Below are positions 31,101-39,641 of a stretch of DNA of 64,000 bases, one piece after another. The notes under the pieces are model-generated. The model was not told the origin of the DNA and made no database searches. It was given only the letters and a program-made list of their open reading frames with translations. The DNA lies in the NCBI RefSeq assembly GCF_050410775.1, contig NZ_CP191229.1; one strand, written 5' to 3'. Source of the stretch: Erwinia sp050410775 (lineage in GTDB: Bacteria > Pseudomonadota > Gammaproteobacteria > Enterobacterales > Enterobacteriaceae). Made by a program: the position numbers and the translations under genes. Position 1 is the first letter of the stretch. Every line of letters begins with the position of its first letter.

Positions 31101-31876
31101 GCGAAGAAGCCCGGCGCGTTCTGGCCGATGCCAACGCAATGCTGGACGATCTGAGCCAGCATAAATCGTTGAATCCGCGCGGCGTGGTGGGTATTTTTCC
31201 GGCCAACCGCGTGGGTGATGATATTGAAATTTACCAGGACGAAACCCGTACTCAGGTTTTGCAAGTAAGTAATCACTTACGCCAGCAGACCGATAAAAAG
31301 GAGTTTGCGAACTACTGCCTGGCCGATTTCGTGGCGCCGAAAAGCAGCGGGAAAGCGGACTATCTGGGGGCGTTTGCCGTCACCGGCGGACTGGAGGAGG
31401 ATGCGCTGGCGGAGGCCTTTGATGCCAGACATGATGATTACAATAAAATCATGGTGAAAGCCCTCGCCGATCGTCTGGCGGAAGCCTTTGCCGAATACCT
31501 GCATGAGCGGGTGCGAAAAGTGATCTGGGGTTATGCCGCGACGGAAAATCTCAGTAATGAAGAGCTGATCCGTGAAAACTACCAGGGGATAAGACCGGCA
31601 CCGGGCTATCCCGCCTGTCCGGAACATACGGAAAAAGAGACCATCTGGAAACTGCTGGATGTGGAAGCTCATACCGGGATGAAGCTGACGGAATCTTTTG
31701 CTATGTGGCCTGGCGCAGCCGTTTCCGGTTGGTACTTCAGTCACCCGGAAAGTAAGTATTTTGCCGTGGCTCAGCTCCAGCGTGACCAGATTGAGGATTA
31801 CGCCCGCCGTAAGGGGATGTCCGTCAGCGAAGTGGAACGCTGGCTGGCCGCGAATCTGGGCTACGACGCGGATTAA
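28193..31876 (+). CDS. metH: Cobalamin-dependent methionine synthase
   Basis: Transfers methyl from 5-methyltetrahydrofolate to homocysteine through cobalamin. The GTG start at 28193 (GNKTEALHQQL), with AAGAGG upstream, gives 1227 residues, exactly the E. coli length; E. coli metH also starts with GTG. Domains in order: homocysteine-binding with zinc ligands (LNCALGP near 247 and GGCCGTTP at about 310-311), pterin-binding (from about 355, FVNVGERTNVTGS), cobalamin-binding with DVHDIGKNI supplying axial His759, and the reactivation domain with RPAPGYPACPEH. Diverges from iclR. Confidence 0.98.
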   Translation: MGNKTEALHQQLAKRIMVLDGGMGTMIQSYRLEEADFRGERFADWQSDLKGNNDLLVLTRPDVITAIHNGYLEAGADILETNTFNSTTIAMADYHMASLSAEINYEAARLARACADEWTARTPDRPRYVAGVLGPTNRTCSISPDVNDPAFRNVTFNQLVEAYRESTRALVEGGADIIMIETVFDTLNAKAAIFAVETEFDALGVTLPLMISGTITDASGRTLSGQTTEAFYNSLRHARPLSFGLNCALGPDELRQYVAELSRIAEGYVTAHPNAGLPNAFGEYDLDAAIMAEQIGEWARSGFLNIVGGCCGTTPAHIAAMAKAVEGVPPRALPALPVACRLSGLEPLNISADSLFVNVGERTNVTGSAKFKRLIKEEKYNEALEVALQQVESGAQIIDINMDEGMLDAEAAMVRFLNLIAGEPDIARVPIMIDSSKWEVIEKGLQCIQGKGIVNSISMKEGVEAFIAHARLVRRYGAAMVVMAFDEAGQADTRERKIEICRRAYKILTEEVGFPPEDIIFDPNIFAVATGIEEHNNYAMDFIGACEDIKRELPHAMISGGVSNVSFSFRGNDPVREAIHAVFLYYAIRNGMDMGIVNAGQLAIYDDLDPELKEAVEDVILNRREDGTERMLELAERFRGSKAQDESTRPQAEWRSWSVEKRLEYSLVKGITEFIEEDTEAARQNVSRPIEVIEGPLMAGMNVVGDLFGEGKMFLPQVVKSARVMKQAVAWLEPYIEASKEKGSTNGKIVLATVKGDVHDIGKNIVGVVLQCNNYEIIDLGVMVPGEKILKTAREHNADMIGLSGLITPSLDEMVNVAKEMERQGFTLPLLIGGATTSKAHTAVKIEQNYSGPTVYVQNASRTVGVVSSLLSTTQHDDFVARTRKEYETVRIQHARKKPRTPPVSLQAARENALSFDWENYTPPPAHRLGISEVSADIETLRNYIDWTPFFMTWSLAGKYPRILQDEIVGEEARRVLADANAMLDDLSQHKSLNPRGVVGIFPANRVGDDIEIYQDETRTQVLQVSNHLRQQTDKKEFANYCLADFVAPKSSGKADYLGAFAVTGGLEEDALAEAFDARHDDYNKIMVKALADRLAEAFAEYLHERVRKVIWGYAATENLSNEELIRENYQGIRPAPGYPACPEHTEKETIWKLLDVEAHTGMKLTESFAMWPGAAVSGWYFSHPESKYFAVAQLQRDQIEDYARRKGMSVSEVERWLAANLGYDAD

Positions 31877-32091
31877 TCTGTGACCGGGCAGGTCGGCCAT
31901 TTTATTCTCCGGCCTGCACCGGCATATTGCCCATCTCTACCGCCACGTATGATCAAAATCCGCGTAATTACCTAAATATATCCTCCTGATTAAAAAGATT
32001 TTTCCATAAACAGACTAAACTTAATGCTGTCTGTGGGGCTGAAAACTGGCCCTGAATGCGTTCAGTTTAAGAAGTTGTGAGGTCGATTGCT

Positions 32092-33717
32092 TTGTTAACG
32101 CTGCTAAATTTACTTTCAGCCGTGGCGCTGCTGGTCTGGGGGACGCACATCGTCAGGACCGGCATCATGCGCGTCTATGGCGCTGATTTACGTCGGGTGC
32201 TCAGTCACAGCGTCTCGAAAAAGCCGATGGCTTTTACCGCCGGCATTGGCGTTACCGCTCTGGTACAAAGCAGTAATGCGACCACGCTGCTGGTCACCTC
32301 ATTTGTTGCTCAGGAACTGGTGGGGCTGACGCCGGCGCTGGTGATTATTCTTGGTGCCGACGTTGGTACCGCACTGATGGCGCGTATCCTGACGTTCGAT
32401 CTCTCCTGGCTTTCGCCGCTGTTTATTTTATTTGGTGTGATCTTTTTCCTGGGCCGCAAGCAGTCGCGGGCGGGGCAGCTGGGCCGGGCCAGTATTGGAC
32501 TGGGACTGATTCTGCTGGCGTTAGAGCTGATTGTGGCAGCCGCCACGCCCGTCACGCAGGCCGCCGGGGTGAAGGTGCTGTTCTCTTCCCTGACCGGGGA
32601 TATCCTGCTGGATGCGCTGATCGGCGCTGTCTTTGCGATTATCAGCTACTCCAGCCTGGCTGCCGTCCTGATCACCGCCACGCTCACGGCTACCGGCGTT
32701 ATCTCTTTTAAAGTCGCGCTCTGCCTGGTAATTGGCGCCAATCTGGGAAGCGGCCTGCTGGCGATGCTCAATAACAGCGCGTCCAATGCGGCGGGCAAGC
32801 GGGTGGCGCTCGGCAGCCTGCTGTTTAAATTTATTGGCTCGCTGATGGTGCTGCCCTTTATCAATCCGCTGGCAGCATGGATGGATACATTGCCAGTCAA
32901 TGATGAAGAGCTGGTAATTTACTTTCACGTTTTCTACAACGTGATCCGCTGCCTGATCATGGTGCCATTTACCGGGCCGATGGCCGGGCTATGCCAGCGA
33001 CTGATTCAGGATGAGCCAGAAACCGATCCGCGTCTCAAACCGCGCCACCTCGACAGTAGCGCGCTCGACACGCCAGCCCTCGCCCTTGCCAACGCCGCCC
33101 GTGAAACCCTCCGCATGGGTGATGTCCTTGAGCAGATGCTGAGCACTTTCAGCAAGGTCGTGCACGGCGAACTGCGCCAGGAGCGTGAAATTCGCAAGCT
33201 GGATGATGATGTCGATACGCTCTACACCGCAATCAAGCTCTACCTGGCACGCATGCCAAAAGAAGATTTACCCGAAGCGGACTCCCGCCGCTGGGCTGAA
33301 ACCATTGAGATGGCGGTCAACCTGGAGATGGCTGGTGACATCCTGGAGCGCATGAGTGGCGAGGTGGCCGATAAGTCACTGACCGCTGGCCGGGCATTTT
33401 CAGAAGAAGGCATGGGAGAGCTGGACGCGCTGCTTGAGCAGCTGACGGCTAATCTGCGCCTCAGCCTGTCGGTGTTCCTGTCGCGGGATATCACCAGCGC
33501 CAAGCGCCTGCGCCGGGCTAAGCACCGCTTCCGCATCACCAACCGTCGCTATTCGCATAAGCACGTTGAGCGTTTGCATCACCAGAACGTGCAGAGTATT
33601 GAAACCAGTTCGTTACACCTGGGCCTGCTGGGGGATATGAAACGCCTCAGTTCGCTGTTTTGTGCGGTGGCTTACAGCGTACTGGAACAGCCCGAGGATA
33701 TCAGGGAAGAGGAGTAA
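32092..33717 (+). CDS. yjbB: Na/Pi cotransporter family protein YjbB
   Basis: Inner-membrane protein of the PNaS (sodium-phosphate II) family; E. coli YjbB exports phosphate. The product of 541 residues has an N-terminal membrane half with two inverted repeats, each with the family core (ALVQSSNATT near 60-69 and ISYSSLAAVLITATLTATG near 190). The C-terminal PhoU-like helical domain runs from about 330. The start is taken as TTG 32092 because it aligns with E. coli MLTLLHLL and lies 9 bases after GTGAGG; GTG at 32077 is the alternative. Confidence 0.92.
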   Translation: MLTLLNLLSAVALLVWGTHIVRTGIMRVYGADLRRVLSHSVSKKPMAFTAGIGVTALVQSSNATTLLVTSFVAQELVGLTPALVIILGADVGTALMARILTFDLSWLSPLFILFGVIFFLGRKQSRAGQLGRASIGLGLILLALELIVAAATPVTQAAGVKVLFSSLTGDILLDALIGAVFAIISYSSLAAVLITATLTATGVISFKVALCLVIGANLGSGLLAMLNNSASNAAGKRVALGSLLFKFIGSLMVLPFINPLAAWMDTLPVNDEELVIYFHVFYNVIRCLIMVPFTGPMAGLCQRLIQDEPETDPRLKPRHLDSSALDTPALALANAARETLRMGDVLEQMLSTFSKVVHGELRQEREIRKLDDDVDTLYTAIKLYLARMPKEDLPEADSRRWAETIEMAVNLEMAGDILERMSGEVADKSLTAGRAFSEEGMGELDALLEQLTANLRLSLSVFLSRDITSAKRLRRAKHRFRITNRRYSHKHVERLHHQNVQSIETSSLHLGLLGDMKRLSSLFCAVAYSVLEQPEDIREEE

Positions 33718-33777
33718 ATGGCGGTCAGCAGAGAAAAGCTCCGCCCACTCTGTTGGATGTGTGGGCGGAGCGGGTAC

Positions 33778-34695
33778 TTACTTTTTCTTGATGGGTCTGC
33801 CGGACCAGTAGCCGGCCAGCAGGGAACCAGAGAGGTTATGCCACACGGAGAAGAGCGCGCCCGGCAGCGCCGCCAGCGGCGAGAAGTAGAGCTTGCCTAA
33901 GGTCGCCGCGAGGCCGGAGTTTTGCATTCCCACTTCCAGCGCCAGCGTGCGGCAGGTTGACTCATCAAAGCCAAACAGCCTGCCGCCCCAGTAACCGCCC
34001 AGCAGACCGATAGCGTTATGCAGCATCACCGCCACGATCACCATCAGTCCCACCGAGCCGATAAAGCCCTGGCTGCCCGCCACCACCGCGCTGATGATCA
34101 GCAGAATAGCAGCCATGGAGAAGGCGGGCAGATAAGGCTCCACGCGCTTCACCAGGCTATTCATGGTGTGGTGAACAATCAGGCCAGCGCCAATCGGAAT
34201 AACCACGATCTTCACGATGCTCAGGAGCATCCCCATCACATCAACCTGAATATGGGTATCAACATACAGTTTGGTCAGCAGCGGGGTGGCGAAAACGCCC
34301 ACCAGCGCCGACACGGATGAAATCGTCACGGAGAGCGCCACATCGCCCTTCGCCAGATAGATCATCACGTTGGAAGCCGTACCGCTGGCAACGCTGCCTA
34401 CCAGAATCATACCGGCGGCGAGATCGGGCGGCATGGCGAATAATTTTGCCAGCGCCCAGGCGGCCAGCGGCATCACCAGATAATGCAGAAACGTCCCGGC
34501 AAGCACCGGGGCGGGACGGATCAGCACGCGTTTAAAATCATTGATATTCAGCGTCACCCCCATGCCAAACATAATCAGCATCAGCAGCCAGGGCACCCAG
34601 GGGCCGATGTCCAGAAAAAGCGTGGGGGAGTAATAAGCAGCGACGGAGAGAAGGACTGCCCAGAGCGGGAACAGTCGGGTAACGGTGGCGAGCAT
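33778..34695 (-). CDS. panS: Bile acid:sodium symporter family transporter, PanS-like
   Basis: A 305-residue polytopic membrane protein of the BASS family with about ten hydrophobic segments and conserved cores GSVASGTASNVMIYLAKGD and ALEVGMQNSGLAATL. The closest functional relative I recognise is Salmonella PanS, a transporter of CoA precursors (ketopantoate/pantoate). The substrate here is an inference. Start 34695 (MLATVTRLFP) follows AAGGAAG. It converges on yjbB. Upstream lies the 47-bp tandem repeat that separates it from aqpZ. Confidence 0.85.
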   Translation of the reverse strand: MLATVTRLFPLWAVLLSVAAYYSPTLFLDIGPWVPWLLMLIMFGMGVTLNINDFKRVLIRPAPVLAGTFLHYLVMPLAAWALAKLFAMPPDLAAGMILVGSVASGTASNVMIYLAKGDVALSVTISSVSALVGVFATPLLTKLYVDTHIQVDVMGMLLSIVKIVVIPIGAGLIVHHTMNSLVKRVEPYLPAFSMAAILLIISAVVAGSQGFIGSVGLMVIVAVMLHNAIGLLGGYWGGRLFGFDESTCRTLALEVGMQNSGLAATLGKLYFSPLAALPGALFSVWHNLSGSLLAGYWSGRPIKKK

Positions 34696-34790
34696 AGCCG
34701 GACTTCCTTTTATGTTGTGTTTATTTTTGTGCAGTTTTTGCCATAAGACGTCGCTTATCCCGGAACGGGGAAAAAGTAACTGGAGAATCA

Positions 34791-34931
34791 TAGCATTAAC
34801 CGGGAAGAGAACAGAACTCGCGGCAGAGGACGTCGCATAGCATTAGCCGGGGAAAGAACAGAGCGCGCGGCGGGGAAAGTTGCATAGCATTAGCCGGGGA
34901 GAAAACAGAACTCGCGGCGGGGGGAGGTTGC
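34791..34931. repeat. Three tandem copies of a 47-bp intergenic repeat
   Basis: Imperfect direct repeats at 34791-34837, 34838-34884 and 34885-34931. Each starts TAGCATTA(A/G)CCGGG, has a central AACAGA(A/G)CGCG-like block and ends near GTTGCA. No spacers lie between units, so it is not CRISPR-like. It fills most of the gap between the aqpZ stop and the panS start on the minus strand. Confidence 0.85.
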
Positions 34932-34965
34932 TGGCGGCCGCGGCGGGCGCGCCAGCCTGAATCAG

Positions 34966-35658
34966 TTAGTCTTTAGCAGAAAGCAGACAGCGATAAATCA
35001 GGCCGCCTGCGACACCGCCGATCAGCGGCATCAGCCAGAACATCCATAGCTGCTCCACTGCCCATCCCCCCTGGAACAGCGCCACGGCGGTACTGCGTGC
35101 CGGGTTAACGGAAGTGTTCGTCACCGGAATGGCGATGAGGTGAACAAGCGTCAGCGCCAGGCCGATCGCCATAGGTGCAAACCCGGCTGGTGCACGCTTA
35201 TCGGTCGCGCCGTGAATAATAATAAGGAACAGCGCCGTCAGTACCCCTTCCGTGACCATACCGGCGAGGAGAGAGTAACCGCCCGGCGAATGTGCGCCGT
35301 AGCCGTTCGAGGCAAAGCCACTTGCGGCCGCGTCAAACGCCGCATTGCCGCTGGCAATCACGTAAAGCACGCCCGCCGCCGCCAGCCCGCCGATAACCTG
35401 AGCCGCCATATAGCCCAGGATTTGGCGTCCTGGAAAGCGCCCGCCGGCCCACAGGCCCAGCGTGACTGCCGGATTGAAATGGCCGCCGGAAATATGACCG
35501 ACCGCATAAGCCATGGTCAGCACCGTCAGGCCGAACGCCAGCGCCACCCCGGGAAAGCCGATACCGAGCCCCGGAAAGCTGGCGGCCAGTACCGCGCTAC
35601 CGCACCCGCCCAAAACCAGTACAAACGTTCCCAAAAATTCAGCCGTTAACTTTCTCAT
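34966..35658 (-). CDS. aqpZ: Aquaporin Z
   Basis: Tetrameric inner-membrane water channel. The 230-residue product (231 in E. coli) has six membrane helices and the two pore motifs HFNPAVT (NPA at 62-64) and SVNPARS (about 185), with the following Arg of the selectivity filter. The N-terminus MRKLTAEFLGTFVLV and GSAVLAASFPGLGIGF are typical. It lies downstream of lysC but a terminator separates them, so it is probably transcribed alone. Confidence 0.97.
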   Translation of the reverse strand: MRKLTAEFLGTFVLVLGGCGSAVLAASFPGLGIGFPGVALAFGLTVLTMAYAVGHISGGHFNPAVTLGLWAGGRFPGRQILGYMAAQVIGGLAAAGVLYVIASGNAAFDAAASGFASNGYGAHSPGGYSLLAGMVTEGVLTALFLIIIHGATDKRAPAGFAPMAIGLALTLVHLIAIPVTNTSVNPARSTAVALFQGGWAVEQLWMFWLMPLIGGVAGGLIYRCLLSAKD

Positions 35659-35852
35659 ACTCTCTTTGATTATCCCGGTGGTTAAAGCGCGTGATTATCA
35701 GTTTTCGAAATAGTTTCACAAGCTGACAGGACAATTCCCGCTTAAAAATCAGGCAGAAAAAAGCGACTTTAAGACTCTGTGGTCTCTGGCGTAAGAAGAT
35801 TCTTAGCTGGCGGACGGGCACGGTAGGGGCGGGCAGCGCGCTAAAGGCGGAC

Positions 35853-35878
35853 CAAAAAAAACCGGGCCAGGCCCGGTT
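35853..35878 (-). terminator. Intrinsic terminator of lysC
   Basis: AACCGGGC (35860-35867) and GCCCGGTT (35871-35878) form a hairpin. On the minus strand it is followed by an eight-base T run (the A run at 35853-35860 on the plus strand). It lies just after the lysC stop codon. Confidence 0.92.
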
Positions 35879-35884
35879 GGTGAA

Positions 35885-37240
35885 TCACTCGAAAAGATTA
35901 TGGTGCAGCCTCTGTACGACGCGCTCAGCATCATCGCCGGGCACCAGGAAACAGAGGTTATAGCTGCTGGCGCCATAGCAGATCAGCCGCAGGTTAAAAG
36001 GTTCGAGCACGCCAAAAACCTCTTTCCCCACGCCACAAGCCTGAGAGAGTTTGTTCCCGATCAGGGCCACTAGCGCCAGGTTCTCTTCCACTTCAACACG
36101 ACAGAGCGAGGAAAGCTCGGTCAGGAGACCCTGCGTCAGTAGGCTCTCTCCGGTGGAGGTGGAGCCGGTAGTATCCAGCGTCAGCGCGACGCTTACCTCG
36201 GAGGTGGTGATCAGGTCTACGGAAATATTATGGCGAGCAAGGATGTTGAATACCTCAGCCAGAAAACCGCGAGCGTGCAGCATATTCAGGCTGTGCAGGG
36301 TCAGCAGCGTCTGCCTGCGGCGCAGCGCCAGCGCACGGAACAGCGGCGGGTTCTGCGAGGCTTTACAGACGCGCGTGCCGCCGGCGGCAGGATCCTTGCT
36401 TGAGCCTACGAAGACAGGAATATCGCTGCGTACGGCAGGCATCAGGGTGGCCGGGTGCAGCACCTTCGCGCCGAAGGTCGCCATCTCAGCGGCTTCTTCA
36501 AAGGTAATCTCGTCGATGCGTTTGGCCGCAGGAACCACGCGGGGATCGGTAGTGTAAATGCCCGGAACGTCGGTCCAGATATCAATCCGGCTGGCGTGCA
36601 GCGCTTCGCCCAGCAGTGCGGCGGTATAGTCGCTGCCGCCACGGCCCAGCGTGGTGGTCCGGCCTTTCGCCTCGCTGCCGATAAAGCCCTGAGTAACGAT
36701 CAGCGCCTCGCTGAGGCGCGGCGCAAGCTGAGTCCGGCTCAGTTCAGCCAACTGGGCGACATCCGGTTCCGCGCGCCCAAAGCGGTCATTGGTACGCATC
36801 ACTTTGCGGACGTCAAACCACTCTGCGGCAACGCCGCGCTGACGCAGAATTTCGACAAACAGCAGGGTGGACATCAGTTCACCATGGCTGACCAGTTCAT
36901 CCGTCATGGCGGTGGAATTGGCCAGCGCTGCAGCCTCGGAGAGCATGGTGATATTTTCCAGCACGCGATCGATTTCGTCACGGATGACGTCTGGCTGAGC
37001 AAGCTGTTCAACAATGGCGTACTGGATGCGCCGGATCTCATCCAGCAGGTAAGCGCGCTGCGCCTGCTCCTGTCCTTCAGCCAGGGAAACCAGCAGGTTA
37101 GTGACGCCTGCGGAGGCCGAAAGCACCACTAGGCGGGTGTCGGGATTGGCGAGCACCACATCGGCGCTGCGGTTCATCGCGGTAAAGTCGGCAACGCTGG
37201 TGCCGCCAAATTTTGCCACGATAGGTGAAGATTGGGACAT
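35885..37240 (-). CDS. lysC: Lysine-sensitive aspartokinase 3
   Basis: Phosphorylates aspartate, the entry step to lysine, threonine and methionine synthesis; this isozyme is feedback-inhibited by lysine. The 451-residue chain (449 in E. coli) has the kinase domain with KFGGTSVAD near the N-terminus and GRGGSDYTAALL. Two C-terminal ACT domains (from about 300) carry NMLHARGFLAEVF and the lysine-site segment SEVSVALTLD. Expression is set by the lysine riboswitch in its long leader. Confidence 0.98.
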   Translation of the reverse strand: MSQSSPIVAKFGGTSVADFTAMNRSADVVLANPDTRLVVLSASAGVTNLLVSLAEGQEQAQRAYLLDEIRRIQYAIVEQLAQPDVIRDEIDRVLENITMLSEAAALANSTAMTDELVSHGELMSTLLFVEILRQRGVAAEWFDVRKVMRTNDRFGRAEPDVAQLAELSRTQLAPRLSEALIVTQGFIGSEAKGRTTTLGRGGSDYTAALLGEALHASRIDIWTDVPGIYTTDPRVVPAAKRIDEITFEEAAEMATFGAKVLHPATLMPAVRSDIPVFVGSSKDPAAGGTRVCKASQNPPLFRALALRRRQTLLTLHSLNMLHARGFLAEVFNILARHNISVDLITTSEVSVALTLDTTGSTSTGESLLTQGLLTELSSLCRVEVEENLALVALIGNKLSQACGVGKEVFGVLEPFNLRLICYGASSYNLCFLVPGDDAERVVQRLHHNLFE

Positions 37241-37324
37241 GTGTTGACATACCTCGTGTCAGGTTAAATTCCATCAGCCTTGGCACAAGGGAAGAGCAGA
37301 AACGGGGCAGACGTAGAAAAGGGA

Positions 37325-37590
37325 TTTACTACGAGTCACCCAGAAGCGCCCCACCTTGTCTGCCCGCTTTACCTGACATCAGATAAAGCAGGCAGGGCGC
37401 GTCCGACTGCCGAACGTGCCTGGTGACAACCCAGAGGATTCAGCCCCTGTGGTCGATGCGCACCCTACCGAAGGGATTACACCTCGGCGTCGCTCCCCCT
37501 GATGTGTTATCACTGGACTCGGTTCCTCCAACACACTGCCTGGGCGACGCGCCTCTTCTGGCTTGCGCATCAGATGCGCAACTAGCTGAC
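37325..37590 (-). promoter_or_regulatory. Lysine riboswitch in the lysC leader
   Basis: The 377-base lysC leader contains the conserved L-box aptamer, read on the minus strand: AGAAGAGGCGCGT near 37550-37562, GGAGGAACCGAGTCC, GGGGCTGAATCC and the closing ACGCGCC. Downstream, a strong hairpin (37361-37394, TGCCTGCTTTA paired with TAAAGCGGGCA) and a purine-rich segment form the expression platform. Lysine binding represses lysC, by blocking initiation and exposing cleavage sites in E. coli. Aptamer edges are approximate. Confidence 0.95.
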
Positions 37591-37592
37591 TA

Positions 37593-37621
37593 GAAATATC
37601 GGGTTCTGCCTTCGCTGTCAA
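37593..37621 (-). promoter_or_regulatory. lysC promoter
   Basis: On the minus strand a consensus -35 TTGACA (37616-37621), a 17-base spacer and a -10 TATTTC (37593-37598) lie just before the riboswitch. The -35 box overlaps the stop codon of the antiporter gene (37618-37620). Found by eye. Confidence 0.7.
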
Positions 37622-39423
37622 TCTCTGCCGTTTGAAGAGTTTTCATTTTGTACCAGCGCAATCAGCGTACAGGGCAGCGGCACAGGCCGGTCGCCCTTCA
37701 CCACGCTCAATATTCCCTGTTCATCCTGAACAAATAGCGGAATGACGCCCTGGTTTTTTTCCAGGTAAGAGAGCCAGCCAAAATTCTCGTTCAGGCGGGT
37801 GGTTTTCACCGTGGCGCCTCTGGCAAGCAGGCTGCTGAGCCGGCCATAGGTCTGCTCCTGACCGAAGAGAACTTCATGGCGGCGGAAGCGCGGGCTTTCA
37901 CTGTCCTGGCGGCTTTTTAGCGCCGCGCCGGAGCGGATTGCCGCCACCTTCCCCGCGCCAAAAATATGGCTGAAATGATAGACCGCCAGCGCATTTTGAT
38001 GGCGGTTAGGGGAGAGCGCCAGAACGTGGGCTGTTTCGCTAAGATCGAGGAAGTTCTCCGCATGTTCCGACCAGGCGTTGCCATAATAGGCTGCGATGCC
38101 CTCCATACGGGCCTGGCGATAGTATTCCCAGCTGCTGTCGGTCACCTGCACCGGAATATTCAGCTTTTTCAGCGCGCTCGCCAGCGCCCTGGCTACGCTG
38201 TTGGCGCCGACAATCAGTACGCCGCGCGGCTCTTGCTGCTGGACACGCAGCGCCCGGGCCAGCGCTGAACTGGTCAGGCTCTGCAACACTACCGTGCCGA
38301 TAATCACCGCAAACACCACCGTGACCAGCTTATCGGCACCTGGATAACCGGTTTTTTCCAGCGTCAGGGCAAACAGTGAACTGACCGCCGCCGCAACGAT
38401 GCCGCGCGGCGATACCCAGCTCAGCATCAGTTTTTCACGCCAGTGCAGCGATGAACCCGCCGTGGAGGCGGCAATACAGAGCGGGCGCGCGATAAACTGC
38501 ACCACCAGCAATAGACCCAGTAAGGGCCAGCCCATCGCCAGCAGCGCGTCCAGGTCCAGACGGGCAGCCAGAATAATAAAGAGCCCGGAGATGAGCAGCG
38601 CGGAGAGTTCTTCCTTGAACGCGACGATGTCGGTTAAATCCACATCGCGCATATTCGCCAGCCAGATGCCCATAATCGTCACCGTCAGCAGGCCGGACTC
38701 ATCCGCAATGGCATTGGAAAGGCCAAATGCGGAGAGCATAACGGCCAGTACGGCAAAGTTTTGCAGATAGGTCGGCAGCCAGACGCGCTTCAGGGCGATG
38801 CCCAGCAGCCAGCCAAACAGCGCGCCGCCGGCCAAGCCTACCGCCGCCGTAATGCCCAGCGTCCAGAAGAGATGCGTTAACGATTCAGCCTTCTGACTCA
38901 GCACAATGAATTCAAACACCAGAAGCGTGAAAATGGCGCCCACGGGATCGATGATAATACCTTCCCAGCGCAGCACCTGGTTTATTGCCCGGTTAGGCCG
39001 GACGACGCGCATCAGGGGGGCAATCACCGTGGGGCCGGTGACCACGGTGACGGCACCCACCAGCGCGGCCAATTCGGGGGGGAAATCCAGCAGGGCCCAG
39101 CAACTGACGCTGATGATCAGAAAGGTGATCAGCATGCCGATGGTCACCAGGTTACGCACGACCTTGCCCAATCCGCGGATCTCATCGTAGCGCAGGGTTA
39201 AGGCGCCTTCGAACAGAATAATGGCGACCGAGAGCGAGACCAGCGGGAAGAGCAGGCTGCCAAACAGCGCGTCCGGCTGCAAAATGTTGCCAACAGGACC
39301 CAGGAGAATGCCGAAAACCAGCAGGGGTAAAATTGCTGGTAAACGCAGTAACCAGGCCACCCACTGGGCTGCCAGTGAACTGATACCAATGAGAACCAAC
39401 AGTAGTGGGGCAGACATCGCCAT
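37618..39423 (-). CDS. CPA1-type cation:proton antiporter with C-terminal nucleotide-binding domain
   Basis: A 601-residue inner-membrane antiporter, probably Na+/H+ or K+/H+. About 12 hydrophobic segments (residues 5-400) include the exchanger core VVTGPTVIAPLMRVVRPN and EGIIIDPVGAIFTLLVFEF (the Asp-Pro of the CPA1 active site). A soluble TrkA-N-like Rossmann domain follows (about 405-520, GVLIVGANSVARALASALKKL) and then a short TrkA-C-like end. Start 39423 (MAMSAPLLL), with AAGGAA seven bases upstream, is chosen over a longer frame from 39456. It is upstream of lysC on the same strand and divergent from pgi. The transported ion cannot be told from sequence. Confidence 0.88.
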   Translation of the reverse strand: MAMSAPLLLVLIGISSLAAQWVAWLLRLPAILPLLVFGILLGPVGNILQPDALFGSLLFPLVSLSVAIILFEGALTLRYDEIRGLGKVVRNLVTIGMLITFLIISVSCWALLDFPPELAALVGAVTVVTGPTVIAPLMRVVRPNRAINQVLRWEGIIIDPVGAIFTLLVFEFIVLSQKAESLTHLFWTLGITAAVGLAGGALFGWLLGIALKRVWLPTYLQNFAVLAVMLSAFGLSNAIADESGLLTVTIMGIWLANMRDVDLTDIVAFKEELSALLISGLFIILAARLDLDALLAMGWPLLGLLLVVQFIARPLCIAASTAGSSLHWREKLMLSWVSPRGIVAAAVSSLFALTLEKTGYPGADKLVTVVFAVIIGTVVLQSLTSSALARALRVQQQEPRGVLIVGANSVARALASALKKLNIPVQVTDSSWEYYRQARMEGIAAYYGNAWSEHAENFLDLSETAHVLALSPNRHQNALAVYHFSHIFGAGKVAAIRSGAALKSRQDSESPRFRRHEVLFGQEQTYGRLSSLLARGATVKTTRLNENFGWLSYLEKNQGVIPLFVQDEQGILSVVKGDRPVPLPCTLIALVQNENSSNGRD

Positions 39424-39551
39424 AAAATTTTTCCTTTCGACAACAAGAATAGTCATACTGAAACGCTATGCGGCGAGGATCCCCGCAGCCTGAATTATAA
39501 ATAGCCCCGGATAAAAAGGTGGGAAAATCCTGCCCAATGATAGATTTAGCC

Positions 39552-39593
39552 TGTTACAGGAAGTGAGAGCGAAGAAGGACGCTTCCTGTAACA
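39552..39593. repeat. Perfect 12-bp inverted repeat upstream of pgi
   Basis: TGTTACAGGAAG (39552-39563) and its exact reverse complement (39582-39593) flank an 18-base loop, 49-90 bases before the pgi start in the antiporter-pgi divergent gap. It could be a hairpin in a leader RNA or a regulator site; it has no T tract. Confidence 0.7.
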
Positions 39594-39641
39594 TGGCCTC
39601 CGGTCTGATTTACGGTTCTTAAATAAAAAGAGTGTGTTGCT

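Noticed and set aside
34791..34931. CRISPR-like repeat array
   Set aside because: The 47-bp units are contiguous with no unique spacers, and no cas gene is in the window.
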